Origin: Desulfovibrio sp. A2
GTDB lineage: Bacteria > Desulfobacterota > Desulfovibrionia > Desulfovibrionales > Desulfovibrionaceae
Direction: 5' to 3'
DNA: 61,723 nucleotides
Assembly (NCBI RefSeq): GCF_000226255.1
Contig: NZ_AGFG01000017.1
Span: forward strand, 1-61,723
Below are positions 26,130 to 34,686 of the stretch, one piece after another. The notes beneath the pieces are model-generated. The model saw nothing but the letters and a program-made list of their open reading frames with translations. It was not told where the DNA came from and did no database searches. The first letter of the stretch is position 1, and each line of letters opens with the position of its first letter. The position numbers were made by a program, and so were the translations under genes.

Positions 26130-27377
26130 ATGACCGAACGGGAAAAAAGCATCGGCTTGTTGGCATTGCTTGCCAAGGGCCTGATCATTCATGACAAGTC
26201 GCGTGCAACAGCGACGCTTGGCGACCGGCGTGAGTATGTTGGCATGTCCGATATCTGCAAGGGCTACGAATGCCTGCGCAGCGCTGTGTTGTCGAAGGCT
26301 GGGTATACCCTGGAGGTGCAGCCGGAAGAAATCGACGGCCTGAACCACAAGGGTGACCTTGCGCGCGTACTGTCTATTCTGAGGAAAAAGATCACCCTAC
26401 AGCGGGGGCACTGGCAGGAACCCGGCCTTCAGGCCGCGTTCGAGTCCGCTGGTATGAAGGTCATGCCTCAGCTTGAGATCAACGTGAAGGCGCATGGTGT
26501 ACCGATCAAGGCGCACCTCGACTTTGTGTTGGTCTGGGCTGGTGAACGACCGGCGGTACGTGCCATCGAGTCAAAGAGCTACGCCCGCCTGAAGTCGGAA
26601 CTGTACCCCTCATACGAGGTTCAGCTCTACGGACAGTTGGGCTTGCTCGCGGCCGTATGGAACCAGCCGTGCTTCGCCATGCGGGACAGTGCCGGAAATC
26701 TGCTTTTCGAAGGGTTGACGTTCCCGGCGGCCGTGAAACGCCAGTTCGGGGTCGATATGCCCATGTCCGCCCAGGAGGTGGACATCGAAGGGTGGGTTCT
26801 TGGCTTATCCATGGAAGATGCTCGAGCCTATGGGCCTTATCAGCCGAACCAGACGATGCTGCGCACGTGCCTTGGCATTGCGGAGAAAATATGGGCGGCG
26901 ATGCAGGCAGTATACGAGGGGAATGCCACTGCTGCGCAGCTGCCTTACGCGAAGGGGTTCTATCCGCTTTGCGACTACTGCGACAATTGTGGCGATTGCC
27001 CCAAGTTCCAAGGAGTCGAGCATCCGGAGTACGAAGAAATGCTTACCAGGCTATCGGCGCTGAAGGACACCGAGAAGGCTCTGAAAGAGGAAATCGAAGA
27101 GTTGGAGAAGAGGCTGAAGAACGCCTACTCCCAGTGCAACGCCAACGGTGACTGGATCCTTTCCGGCGGGCAGCGCTTCCGCGTGACGGATGCGGCCGGT
27201 CGGAAGACTTTGGATCAGGCTATCCTTCGGGCGGAGCTCCGTACCGCCCTTAACGGCGATGAAGTCGCCGTGGAAGGACTCCTGCAGCGTTCCACTAAGC
27301 TCGGTGCGCCCTCCAGCCGTCTGTACACCGGCAAGATCAAGCCGGAGACAATGGCCCAAGAGAATATCGCCGCCTAA
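26130..27377 (+). CDS. Cas4/RecB-like PD-(D/E)XK nuclease
   Basis: 415 residues from an ATG after GGAGAGAGCC. The nuclease core shows an aspartate in KAHLDFVLV (about residue 131) and the E-x-K in RAIESKSYARL (about residue 148). One cysteine near residue 48 (GYECLRS) and a cluster CDYCDNCGDC (about residues 282-291) match the four-cysteine iron-sulfur layout of Cas4/AddB-type nucleases. A coiled coil follows (about residues 305-335). Together with SSB and ERF it forms a likely resection and annealing set. Confidence in the exact subfamily is moderate. Confidence 0.82.
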   Translation: MTEREKSIGLLALLAKGLIIHDKSRATATLGDRREYVGMSDICKGYECLRSAVLSKAGYTLEVQPEEIDGLNHKGDLARVLSILRKKITLQRGHWQEPGLQAAFESAGMKVMPQLEINVKAHGVPIKAHLDFVLVWAGERPAVRAIESKSYARLKSELYPSYEVQLYGQLGLLAAVWNQPCFAMRDSAGNLLFEGLTFPAAVKRQFGVDMPMSAQEVDIEGWVLGLSMEDARAYGPYQPNQTMLRTCLGIAEKIWAAMQAVYEGNATAAQLPYAKGFYPLCDYCDNCGDCPKFQGVEHPEYEEMLTRLSALKDTEKALKEEIEELEKRLKNAYSQCNANGDWILSGGQRFRVTDAAGRKTLDQAILRAELRTALNGDEVAVEGLLQRSTKLGAPSSRLYTGKIKPETMAQENIAA

Positions 27378-27391
27378 CGCGGCCCAAATAA

Positions 27392-27448
27392 CCCCTGAAG
27401 GGAGAGACTCCCTCAGGGGGCTCTCCCTTTTTTCATGGAAGGAGAGAG
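27392..27448 (+). promoter_or_regulatory. Pseudoknot leader 5 (51-residue protein)
   Basis: Stem 1: CCCCTGA (27392-27398) with TCAGGGG (27413-27419), seven pairs. Stem 2: AGGGAGAG (27399-27406) with CTCTCCCT (27421-27428), eight pairs. CTCTCC (27421-27426) can also pair with GGAGAG (27441-27446) of the ribosome binding site. The TTTTTT after stem 2 could also terminate. Confidence 0.78.
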
Positions 27449-27450
27449 CC

Positions 27451-27606
27451 ATGACCATCGAAATTCGCATCTACTACGGCAAGGCGGGGCAAAAGATCGT
27501 TTACCGTGTAGACGAGCTTGGCCGCCCTCTGGCGGGTCTTATTACCCGCGTGAAGCCCACCGTACCTGCCCAGTACGCCAACGCCGGCAACGGCGAGTGC
27601 CACTAG
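27451..27606 (+). CDS. Small hypothetical protein
   Basis: 51 residues beginning MTIEIRIYYGKAGQK, with a perfect GGAGAGAGCC upstream of its ATG. It looks like a small beta-rich protein; no family was recognised. It is followed 11 bases later by the next gene, so the two share one leader. Confidence 0.6.
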   Translation: MTIEIRIYYGKAGQKIVYRVDELGRPLAGLITRVKPTVPAQYANAGNGECH

Positions 27607-27617
27607 GGGAGGTCAGT

Positions 27618-28169
27618 ATGGCGGCAGCGACCTTTGCCGAACAGGTAGCGTCTTTTCAGGATCGAGATGCGGCGACTGAAATGCTGCGACAGCTAGGCAA
27701 TGCCCTTCGCCTGAAGGACTGCCCGGCCCACGTGGTTCGTCCCATCCAAGTCCTCATCAATTCGCACCAGGCCTGGAAACGAGGCAAGGATGGGGTCTCC
27801 CATTCAATCTTCGTGATGCTTGGCCAGGTGTTTCTTAAGGCGGTTCGCCGGAATCAAGAAGAACTGGAAGCTGCTGCACGGCTGCAGGAGAATGCGCTGG
27901 GCCCGGCGAAAGAACGTTTGGCGGCTATTGAAGCTGGCCATGTGTTCGAGTCGAGCCGTGGCGAGGCTCATCGGTATGCAGCGGCCTTCAGGAACTATCT
28001 CGCCGGAAAGGAACCGATGCCACAACCCCGCTCCATAGCGGATGTGGTAATAGGGCCTGACGAGTTCATGTTCCTCACCAGGTACATGGTCCCGAAGGGC
28101 CCTTTCGCCTTGGCGCCCGGGCTTGTCCCGATGGCTAGTCCGCGGCGCCTTGAGCCTCTTGCTGCTTAA
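27618..28169 (+). CDS. Hypothetical protein
   Basis: 183 residues, ATG preceded by GGGGAGG. Mainly helical and soluble (for example NQEELEAAARLQENALG around residue 80). No family was recognised. It is the second gene behind leader 5 and lies between the nuclease and the DUF6094 methyltransferase, so a part in element DNA processing is likely but unproven. Confidence 0.65.
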   Translation: MAAATFAEQVASFQDRDAATEMLRQLGNALRLKDCPAHVVRPIQVLINSHQAWKRGKDGVSHSIFVMLGQVFLKAVRRNQEELEAAARLQENALGPAKERLAAIEAGHVFESSRGEAHRYAAAFRNYLAGKEPMPQPRSIADVVIGPDEFMFLTRYMVPKGPFALAPGLVPMASPRRLEPLAA

Positions 28170-28259
28170 CCCCACGGGGGCTTCTCCCGTGGGGGAGGGT
28201 TCCCTCTTTTCCCTGAGTGGGGCGCCACGTAAGTGGCCCCCACTTGGGTTTTAAAGGAG
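28170..28259 (+). promoter_or_regulatory. Leader 6 (DUF6094 methyltransferase) with extra hairpin
   Basis: CCCCACGGG (28170-28178) pairs with CCCGTGGGG (28186-28194). TTCCC at 28200 can pair with the loop GGGGG in a wobble-rich stem 2. A second strong hairpin follows at 28217-28243 (GTGGGG-GCCAC with GTGGC-CCCCAC, one bulge). The pairing with the ribosome binding site AAAGGAG is weak here, so this copy deviates from the model. Confidence 0.55.
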
Positions 28260-28265
28260 ACTCCA

Positions 28266-29315
28266 ATGGCAAGGGCTGCCTCGCAAGCCAAAAAGGGATT
28301 TTACAGCACCCCGCCGCATCTGCTCTCGCTCATTGCGGCCTATTTCCGGGTTCTTGACCCGGAGGACACGCGTATTCTGGATCCCTGCGCGGGTGAAGGA
28401 GAAGCGTTGGATCTGCTTGGCCAGCACCTGGGGCTTCAGCGCCATTTGCTGTTTGCCAACGAGTTGGACGAGACGCGCGCTCAGGCTTGCTCACGGCGTG
28501 GGCTTGTTGCTGTGTGCGGTGATGCCACAGAAGAACTTGATGCCCCCTTTGGTGGGTTTTCTTTGCTCTACCTGAATCCCCCCTACGACTTCGAGGGTAA
28601 TGGTGAGGGCAGAACAGAGGACAAGTTCCTTCGGAGCACGCTGCCGTTGCTGTGCCAGAACGGGATACTCATTTTTGTGGTGCAATTGGCCGTCCTCAGG
28701 CGACCGGAGTTCCGCAAGTCAATCCCGTTGCTGCTCAAAGACATATGCATGTTCCGTTTTCCCGACAGTGACTTTGAAGCCTTTGGTCAGTGCGTTTTGA
28801 TCGGGCGTAAAGCCCGGGGTGAATCCAAAGTCGAGACTGCCCGGTTTGAAGCCGAGATATACACGCACCGCGTGCTTGGTGAAGACGTGCAACTCGCCCC
28901 ATGGATTGTTCCTGGCGCACCTGTTCGGAGGCAGCATTTCTCCTTTTTTTCACGCAACCTCACCGCTGCTCTAACGGCAGACCTCTTAGCCTCTCCGGTC
29001 GCGCAGAAGGCGCTGGCCATGGGCCTGACAAGATCTACCGATAGAACGCTCCGGAGCCTGATGCCCCTCCGCGCTGGTCACTTAGCTGTCACGCTGGCTA
29101 CCGGCGTAATGGATGGCGCATACCGGGACCCGGAGACAGGAAACATCCTGATTGTGGCTGGGGAGACCAAAATCAAGCGGACCGAAACAGATACCCTCGA
29201 CGAGGACGGAACCGAGATCACGCGGATACGGAAAACACCGCAAGCCGTGGTCAAGGCGTTGGATGTCACAGAATCCAGCCAGGTCGGTGAACTCGTCCTT
29301 TATGAGATGGAGTGA
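28266..29315 (+). CDS. DUF6094 class I methyltransferase (adenine-type NPPY)
   Basis: 349 residues; ATG after AAAGGAGACTCC. The SAM-binding motif DPCAGEGEALDLL lies at about residues 39-51, and the catalytic NPPY in YLNPPYDFEGN at about 104, in the order of gamma/alpha N6-adenine methyltransferases. The N-terminus (KKGFYSTPPHLLSLIAAYF) matches the DUF6094 type found on plasmids and integrative elements. There is no restriction partner nearby, so it probably protects or marks the element's DNA. It is coupled to the gene at 29318. Confidence 0.85.
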   Translation: MARAASQAKKGFYSTPPHLLSLIAAYFRVLDPEDTRILDPCAGEGEALDLLGQHLGLQRHLLFANELDETRAQACSRRGLVAVCGDATEELDAPFGGFSLLYLNPPYDFEGNGEGRTEDKFLRSTLPLLCQNGILIFVVQLAVLRRPEFRKSIPLLLKDICMFRFPDSDFEAFGQCVLIGRKARGESKVETARFEAEIYTHRVLGEDVQLAPWIVPGAPVRRQHFSFFSRNLTAALTADLLASPVAQKALAMGLTRSTDRTLRSLMPLRAGHLAVTLATGVMDGAYRDPETGNILIVAGETKIKRTETDTLDEDGTEITRIRKTPQAVVKALDVTESSQVGELVLYEME

Positions 29316-29317
29316 CC

Positions 29318-29884
29318 ATGTATTACAAACTGGTACGAGAGCGTGCGTGGCTTTGTCAGGCGCTCTACACTCGCAATGACACGGTGTGCCGCCTGATAAA
29401 GGCGGTGTACATAGGTGCCAAGGAAGCCGTGCTTGCGGTTTCGACGCAGATGCTGATGAGCAGCCGGGTTGTTCTTGAAGTGGAGGGACTTGACTGGCTG
29501 TACCTTATGCCGGGTCAGAATCTCCAAATGCTGAAAACCCCCGCACTTCGCCCGGGCACATCATACGTGCTGGGTGGTGTCTATCATGCGGAGGCGTTGG
29601 CCAATGTCGTTGTGGGTGCTTCCGAAATGGAGCTGTTTGCCCAGGCGGCCCCGCTCTTCAAGCAGGCCCTGGAGTTTCCCATCATCGACGAATGGATGCC
29701 TCTCCTTTGGAGGATGGCAATTCGTGAAGGGTGGGCCCTAGAGCTCGCGACTGTCGGGATACCTGGCCAAGCCTATCATCTGGCACTGCCGTCTTCTGAA
29801 ACGGTAGCGGAGCACGTCCTTGACCAAATATACTCTTTTCAGGATGCGGCCAGCGAAGCCTTGAGAGAGGTTTCAGCCGTATAA
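29318..29884 (+). CDS. Hypothetical protein downstream of the methyltransferase
   Basis: 188 residues from an ATG preceded by GGAG, two bases after the methyltransferase stop; a GTG at 29312 is less likely. The protein is a mixed alpha/beta, mildly hydrophobic soluble protein. No family was recognised. Its tight spacing to the DUF6094 gene suggests joint function. Confidence 0.65.
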   Translation: MYYKLVRERAWLCQALYTRNDTVCRLIKAVYIGAKEAVLAVSTQMLMSSRVVLEVEGLDWLYLMPGQNLQMLKTPALRPGTSYVLGGVYHAEALANVVVGASEMELFAQAAPLFKQALEFPIIDEWMPLLWRMAIREGWALELATVGIPGQAYHLALPSSETVAEHVLDQIYSFQDAASEALREVSAV

Positions 29885-29893
29885 GTCCGAAAA

Positions 29894-29948
29894 CCCCACG
29901 GGGAGATTATCCCCGCTGGGGAGGTCTCTTCCGTGAGCAGGGGAGAGA
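29894..29948 (+). promoter_or_regulatory. Pseudoknot leader 7 (SNF2-like helicase)
   Basis: Stem 1: CCCCA (29894) with TGGGG (29917). Stem 2: GGGGAGA (29900-29906) with TCTCTTC (29925-29931), seven pairs with two G-U. TCTCT can alternatively pair with AGAGA of the binding site GGGGAGAGA (29940-29948). Confidence 0.68.
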
Positions 29949-29949
29949 C

Positions 29950-32355
29950 ATGCTTATTCGGAAACGATCGCTCAAAGATTTCATCTTGGGGGCCACGGCG
30001 CAACTGACAGCGAAAGTCAAACACGCCCTGCATCCCTTGTTCAATCCCGGTGATCCCGACCCGTATGCCGACAAGGTGGGCGAGGCGGTATCAATGGGGA
30101 TCAAGAAGCCTTTCCCGGCGCAGGCGGATGCACTCCGCGCGCTCATGGAAGGGTTTCGCCAAAAGAGGTGCCTGGGGCTTGTTGCTGAGATGGGGTGCGG
30201 GAAGACCCTGATGGGGATTCTGGCCGCATGGGCCATGTCCAGCCTGAAGGGTAGGCCTACCCGTAGCCTGGTGCTCTGCCCCCCGCATCTCATTTCGACA
30301 TGGACCCAGGAAATGAAAGGAATATTCGGTGATGCCGTCCGCGTCGTTGATGCGAGCGGCAAGAATGCGCTCACGCTGCTGACGCAGTTGCGAGATGCAT
30401 CACGGTATCCGGACAAACCCGAATACTGGGTTATTGGTTTCAACAGAGCCAAGACCAATTTCCGCTGGAAAACCACCTGGTGGGATAAACGCGCGGCCGA
30501 CATATGCTCGTTCGACGGGGTACGCAAAGTATCCCGGTACACCATCCCGGTGTGCGAGCGTTGTGGCCATGAGCTCCCAGCGGCAATTGACTTATCACTT
30601 CGTAATACCTGCGAGAGGTGCTCAAATCCTCTTTGGGGTCCCCGCCGTGTTCAAACTGCGGACGATCCCGACGGAGAAACCACATTTGCACCTGTGCTCT
30701 ACATCAAGCGCTACCTGAGACGGCATTTCCAGCTGCTGATTGCGGATGAAGTCCACAAGATGAAAGGGGCTGGTACGATTCAGGGGGCGATGCTGGGGCA
30801 GCTGGCCGAGGCCATTGAGAAAACCTTGGTCCTGACAGGCACCTTGTCCGGTGGAAAGGCCTCGGACGTTTACTTCTTGTTGCATCGGGCATTTGCGCTC
30901 AACTACAGCAAGGATGAACGCCGTGATCTTCTGCCATCCTATGACGAGTTGCTGGAATTCGTCAGAACCTATGGCAGCCTGGAGGAAGTCTACAAGTCGG
31001 TTCCCGCTGACCCCGCCACCGGCAGGGCCTCACGGGTAACATACTCATTGAAGGAAAAGCCGGGCATTAGCCCGATGCTGCTGAAACAGTTCTTCCTCGA
31101 GAACTGCGTGTTCTTGCGGATTTCCGACATCGCGGATGCCCTCCCTGGGTATACCGAAGTGCTGGAGTTCGTGGGCATGGATCCGGAACTTGCCGCAGAA
31201 TATGCGGCGTTCCAAGAGGATTTGAAGAAGGCCGTCAAAGAGGCCTTGAAGCAAAATGACATGAAGGTGTTGGGGCAGATGCTCTCATCGCTTCTTGCTT
31301 GGCCTGACCAACCCCAAAGGGAGGTCGAGGTGACGAATCGCAAGGGTGAGGTTGTTGCTCGAGCTCCTGCTCTGGATGTCGCCACGACTGAGAAGGATAA
31401 CCGGCTTGTCCAGTGCGTCTTAGAGGCGCGTCGCGCGGGTCGGAAATCCCTCGTATTCGTGGAGTACACGGGAAAATGGAGTGCCGGTGAGCACGTGGAG
31501 AGAATGTTGGCCGACGCTGGCATTCGCCCTTTATTGCTCAAGCCTTCTGTCCCCACCCACAAGCGGCTGGATTGGATCAGGAAACGGATGGATACGGGCA
31601 AATACGACTGCCTGATTTGCCAGCCGAAACTGGTCGAAACCGGCCTTAATCTCTTGCAGTTCCCGGAAGTCCTCTTCTGGCAGACAGGGTATAGCACTTA
31701 TACCCTGCGTCAGGCGTCGCGTCGTTCGTGGCGGCCTGGCCAGCGGCAGGATGTGGTTGTGCGCTTCTTCATCAATAGGGACACGATGCAGGAACAGGCG
31801 ATGACGCTTATCGCGTCCAAGCTGGAAGCCTCGCTCGTGCTCGAAGGAGAGCTTTCTGACAAGGGCCTGGTGGCTCTCTCCGAAATCGGGGACAGCATGA
31901 CGGTTGAGCTTGCCAGAAGCTTGGTGGGCCATCTCAAGCTGCAAAGCTTGGAGGCCCAATTCGCTGCCTACCGGAAGCTGGATGCCCATTGCCCATCTGC
32001 GACACCGAGCGTTCAGCCCACCCTAGACATCCCCACTGTGGTTCCAGCCGCAGCCTCACGCGACCCTCAACACGCGCCAGCGGTGATAGCACCTCCGCGT
32101 CAGTTGGGCCGGGTTATTGGCATGTTCGCAGGGCCAGCAGGGGGGAAATTGAAGGGACGAATCCGGAAGCTCCACGTCGAGGCTGTACCTCGCGAGAGCG
32201 GCCGTGTTTTGCTCGCAGCGGGCACTCCGATCGGGCAATGGAAGCAAGACGAGATTCAGTACGAAATCGACGGCAAGATGGTTCGCTTCGCAGTTGTTGC
32301 GGAGACCACTTTGCCAGGCTTTGAACAGTTCACTGTGCACGCCATCGCTGCATAG
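29950..32355 (+). CDS. SNF2-like superfamily 2 helicase/translocase
   Basis: 801 residues from an ATG after GGGGAGAGAC. The first motor half shows Walker A AEMGCGKT (about 79), LVLCPPHLISTW, the DEVH box IADEVHKM (about 264) and LTGTLSGG (about 297). The second half ends with LRQASRRSWRPGQ (about 585-597), the SNF2 arginine-finger region. A zinc-ribbon-like insert (CERCGHELP to TCERCSNP, about residues 198-224) interrupts the first half. The C-terminal 140 residues form a linker plus small domain. Likely a DNA translocase of the element; partners unknown. Confidence 0.88.
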   Translation: MLIRKRSLKDFILGATAQLTAKVKHALHPLFNPGDPDPYADKVGEAVSMGIKKPFPAQADALRALMEGFRQKRCLGLVAEMGCGKTLMGILAAWAMSSLKGRPTRSLVLCPPHLISTWTQEMKGIFGDAVRVVDASGKNALTLLTQLRDASRYPDKPEYWVIGFNRAKTNFRWKTTWWDKRAADICSFDGVRKVSRYTIPVCERCGHELPAAIDLSLRNTCERCSNPLWGPRRVQTADDPDGETTFAPVLYIKRYLRRHFQLLIADEVHKMKGAGTIQGAMLGQLAEAIEKTLVLTGTLSGGKASDVYFLLHRAFALNYSKDERRDLLPSYDELLEFVRTYGSLEEVYKSVPADPATGRASRVTYSLKEKPGISPMLLKQFFLENCVFLRISDIADALPGYTEVLEFVGMDPELAAEYAAFQEDLKKAVKEALKQNDMKVLGQMLSSLLAWPDQPQREVEVTNRKGEVVARAPALDVATTEKDNRLVQCVLEARRAGRKSLVFVEYTGKWSAGEHVERMLADAGIRPLLLKPSVPTHKRLDWIRKRMDTGKYDCLICQPKLVETGLNLLQFPEVLFWQTGYSTYTLRQASRRSWRPGQRQDVVVRFFINRDTMQEQAMTLIASKLEASLVLEGELSDKGLVALSEIGDSMTVELARSLVGHLKLQSLEAQFAAYRKLDAHCPSATPSVQPTLDIPTVVPAAASRDPQHAPAVIAPPRQLGRVIGMFAGPAGGKLKGRIRKLHVEAVPRESGRVLLAAGTPIGQWKQDEIQYEIDGKMVRFAVVAETTLPGFEQFTVHAIAA

Positions 32356-32370
32356 TGAGCGAATGACCTT

Positions 32371-32434
32371 CATCAGGGGATAGCTTTCCCCTGATGGGGG
32401 AGGTGTTTCCTCTGATGTGAAAACAAGGAGGGAA
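32371..32434 (+). promoter_or_regulatory. Pseudoknot leader 8 (gene at 32440)
   Basis: Stem 1: CATCA (32371) with TGATG (32392), extendable by GGGGA/TCCCC to a ten-pair hairpin. TTTCC (32406) can pair with GGGGA as stem 2. TTTCCTC (32406-32412) pairs over seven bases with GAGGGAA (32428-32434) at the ribosome binding site, which here differs from the usual GGAGAGAG. Confidence 0.65.
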
Positions 32435-32439
32435 CCCTC

Positions 32440-32988
32440 GTGAAAGCAGCAACTAGATTCAAGAAAAAGTTCAGCGGCAAGCCTATCATTCTGAAGCTCA
32501 ACGACAACGGAGTGTTCAGAGAAATTCGGGGAACTCTGCGAGGCCTTGAAGGCAACCAGATTCTCCTGGATGAGGGCGGGGGCCTTTACACGCGGTATCT
32601 GCTGGGAAGCCAGCCGGGCCGCTGCGTGCCCCTTTGCGTGGGTCAAGAAATTCCCGCCCCTAAGATGGCGGCGGTGCCGGAAACGGGGCCCACGGAGTCG
32701 CACGAGTTTGATGACGATCCGTTGAATATCCGCTTGCGGGTGCTGGAAGTACAGATTGCCGACCTGAAGGCAAATTCCAGCCCACTCGAATTCAAGCATG
32801 GGAAGCCATCTCGCGGCCGCGGCCGTCCCCCCAAGCCCGTTTTCGAGGACTTGGACGTGGACCTGGATGCGGTTTGCCCGGATGGTTTCGACATGAGCTT
32901 TCTAAGAGAGCAAATAGCCATCCACCAGCGTGGTGGCCGTCCGTTTTCATTCGAAATGGCGGCCGACTATCTGGAAGATCTGAACTAA
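32440..32988 (+). CDS. Hypothetical protein with AT-hook-like segment
   Basis: 182 residues from a GTG preceded by AAGGAGGGAACCC. A basic N-terminal beta-rich domain (residues 1-70) is followed by a short coiled segment (IRLRVLEVQIADLKAN), then an AT-hook-like GRGRPPKP near residue 125, and an acidic C-terminal part. DNA binding is therefore plausible. No family was recognised. Confidence 0.65.
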   Translation: MKAATRFKKKFSGKPIILKLNDNGVFREIRGTLRGLEGNQILLDEGGGLYTRYLLGSQPGRCVPLCVGQEIPAPKMAAVPETGPTESHEFDDDPLNIRLRVLEVQIADLKANSSPLEFKHGKPSRGRGRPPKPVFEDLDVDLDAVCPDGFDMSFLREQIAIHQRGGRPFSFEMAADYLEDLN

Positions 32989-32990
32989 CA

Positions 32991-33062
32991 CCCACCGGGG
33001 CACGTTGCGGCCCCAAAGGGGACGCCGTGTCTCTCAATCACACGATCAGTGAAGGAGAGAGC
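32991..33062 (+). promoter_or_regulatory. Pseudoknot leader 9 (44-residue Cys protein)
   Basis: Stem 2: GGGCACG (32998-33004) with CGTGTCT (33026-33032), with wobble. CCC (32991) and a GGGG run near 33018 can form stem 1. CTCTC (33031-33035) can pair with GAGAG in the ribosome binding site AAGGAGAGAG at 33052. Confidence 0.6.
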
Positions 33063-33064
33063 AC

Positions 33065-33199
33065 ATGATCGAACTCATTCCCACCTGCACCGGCTGCGTC
33101 AACGCTGGCGCATGGATATGCCAAGGCTGCTCCGCGATTGGCTGCGTGTTCTTCGCCCCCAATACGAGTGGCTTCGCATCGAAGCAGGCTGAAAAGTAA
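33065..33199 (+). CDS. 44-residue cysteine-rich protein
   Basis: A short reading frame with a full leader and the module's standard binding site (GAAGGAGAGAGCAC) before its ATG. It encodes MIELIPTCTGCVNAGAWICQ, then GCSAIGC and a polar tail. Cysteines at residues 8, 11, 19, 22 and 27 form two CxxC pairs and a single, as in a minimal zinc knuckle. No family was recognised. The leader and binding site make it unlikely to be a chance frame. Confidence 0.68.
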   Translation: MIELIPTCTGCVNAGAWICQGCSAIGCVFFAPNTSGFASKQAEK

Positions 33200-33208
33200 G
33201 AGACATTT

Positions 33209-33264
33209 CCCCACCGGGGTGCACACCCCGATGGGGGTGGTGCCCCTCAATTTCGAGGAGAGAG
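33209..33264 (+). promoter_or_regulatory. Pseudoknot leader 10 (MoxR-type ATPase)
   Basis: Stem 1: CCCCA (33209-33213) with TGGGG (33232-33236). Stem 2: GGGGTGC (33216-33222) with GTGCCCC (33240-33246), including two wobble pairs. A competing hairpin CGGGGT/ACCCCG exists. CCTC (33245-33248) can pair with GAGG (33255-33258) at the ribosome binding site. Confidence 0.65.
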
Positions 33265-33268
33265 CCAT

Positions 33269-34285
33269 ATGTCTACCATTTTTGAGCAACTTGCCAGCTT
33301 GACGGTTGTTGATCACGACATCGCCATTGTCGCTGGCAACCAGGCCCCCGTGGGCCAATACATCAAAGGTTATGCCGCCCCTTGCGCGGTAACGCCGCTC
33401 CGGAACAGCTTCTACCTCATGCGCGCTGAAATCCTTCGGGATATTCTGGCGTGGTTCTCTACTCCGTACTCTGAAGCGCTTTATCTGACCGGCCCCACGG
33501 GGTCCGGGAAGAGCAGTGTGCTCTCGGAGATTGCGGCCAGGCTGAACTACCCAGTGTTTCAAGTCACGGGGCATGGGCGCTTAGAAGTTCCGGATCTTGT
33601 CGGGCATCTCACGCTCGATTCGGGGACCATGACCTTCCAGTATGGCCCCTTGGCTTTGGCCATGAAGTACGGTGGCCTTTTCCTGTTGGACGAAATCGAC
33701 CTGCTGGACCCGGCTACCGCTGCTGGGCTCAATGGCGTTCTTGAAGGGCGCCCGTTGACCATCGCTGAAAACGGCGGGGAAGTGGTATCGCCACATCCCA
33801 TGTTCCGTTTCGCGGCCACGGCCAACACCAACGGCGGCTCCGACGAAACGGGCTTCTACCAGGGAGCCCTGCGCCAGAATCTTGCGTTCATGGATCGTTT
33901 CTGGGTGACGGTGGTGGACTATCCGACCCCGGAGCAAGAAACGGCATTGCTGGAGCGGTTCCACCCGGAGCTGCCTCCGGAGACTGTGGTTAAAATGGTC
34001 AGCATGGCCAACGATGTCCGAACCCTGTTTCGCGGTGAAGCCGCAGGGCAGTGGGCGGACATCTTGCGGGGTATGGGCAGCATCGATGTGACGTTCTCGA
34101 CGCGGACTCTGTTGCGTTGGGCCAGGCTCACGGTGTCGTTCAAAAACCTTGGGCGAATTGGCATTCCGCCAATCGCCTATGCGTTGGACCGCGCGCTTGG
34201 CTTTCGGGCTTTACCCGAATCGCGTGCAGCTCTCCACGAGTTGCTGCAGCGGTACTTTCCCGACTCGAACAAGAGCGGGGGCTAG
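33269..34285 (+). CDS. MoxR-type AAA+ ATPase (CobS/CbbQ-like)
   Basis: 338 residues. Walker A TGPTGSGKSS lies near residue 75, an insert GHGRLEVPDLVGHL at about 107, Walker B LFLLDEIDLLDP near 140, and sensor 1 FRFAATANTNG near 188. This is the CobS/CbbQ branch of MoxR ATPases. Such proteins act with a VWA partner; here the VWA (CobT-like) gene is 1.6 kb downstream with a DUF3150 gene between. A cobalt-chelatase role is not likely, because the third (CobN) subunit and any cobalamin genes are absent from the window. Confidence 0.9.
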   Translation: MSTIFEQLASLTVVDHDIAIVAGNQAPVGQYIKGYAAPCAVTPLRNSFYLMRAEILRDILAWFSTPYSEALYLTGPTGSGKSSVLSEIAARLNYPVFQVTGHGRLEVPDLVGHLTLDSGTMTFQYGPLALAMKYGGLFLLDEIDLLDPATAAGLNGVLEGRPLTIAENGGEVVSPHPMFRFAATANTNGGSDETGFYQGALRQNLAFMDRFWVTVVDYPTPEQETALLERFHPELPPETVVKMVSMANDVRTLFRGEAAGQWADILRGMGSIDVTFSTRTLLRWARLTVSFKNLGRIGIPPIAYALDRALGFRALPESRAALHELLQRYFPDSNKSGG

Positions 34286-34287
34286 CC

Positions 34288-34593
34288 ATGTTTGCCAACA
34301 TGTCTCCCGAAGCTGCGGAAAGAGCACTTAAAAATCGCCTGTGCGAATTGCGCGGGCAACACTACTGCTGGGAAAAGGGCCAAAGCGGTGCCCGCGCGTT
34401 TCTGTGCTGGAACCAACACGCGGAACGCGCATGGTCCATCTTGTTTGAGGCCCGAGACGATGAAGGCTTTGGGATAGCAGAGCTGTATATGCGGCGTGAC
34501 GCGATTCATCGGGATTATTGCGACGAGCAATACCCCGGTGAACTGTCCGACCTGTACTTGGCCCTCGCCATCTTCTATTGCCTCCCTGCTTAA
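34288..34593 (+). CDS. Hypothetical protein
   Basis: 101 residues, two bases after the ATPase stop and so translated with it. It has a mixed helical sequence (ERALKNRLCELRGQHYCWEK) with several Cys and Trp residues. No family was recognised. Confidence 0.62.
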   Translation: MFANMSPEAAERALKNRLCELRGQHYCWEKGQSGARAFLCWNQHAERAWSILFEARDDEGFGIAELYMRRDAIHRDYCDEQYPGELSDLYLALAIFYCLPA

Positions 34594-34619
34594 TCCCGTA
34601 CTCGTAAAAACAACCAATA

Positions 34620-34682
34620 CCCTGGGGGGGAGTTCACATCCCCCTTGGGGATACGTGGGCTCTCCCCTTTCTTAGGAGAGAG
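34620..34682 (+). promoter_or_regulatory. Pseudoknot leader 11 (DUF3150 gene)
   Basis: Stem 2: GGGGAG (34627-34632) with CTCCCC (34662-34667). CTCTCC (34660-34665) can alternatively pair with GGAGAG (34675-34680) of the ribosome binding site over a nine-base loop. A CCC (34620) and GGGG (34647) pair could form stem 1. Confidence 0.68.
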
Positions 34683-34686
34683 CCAG

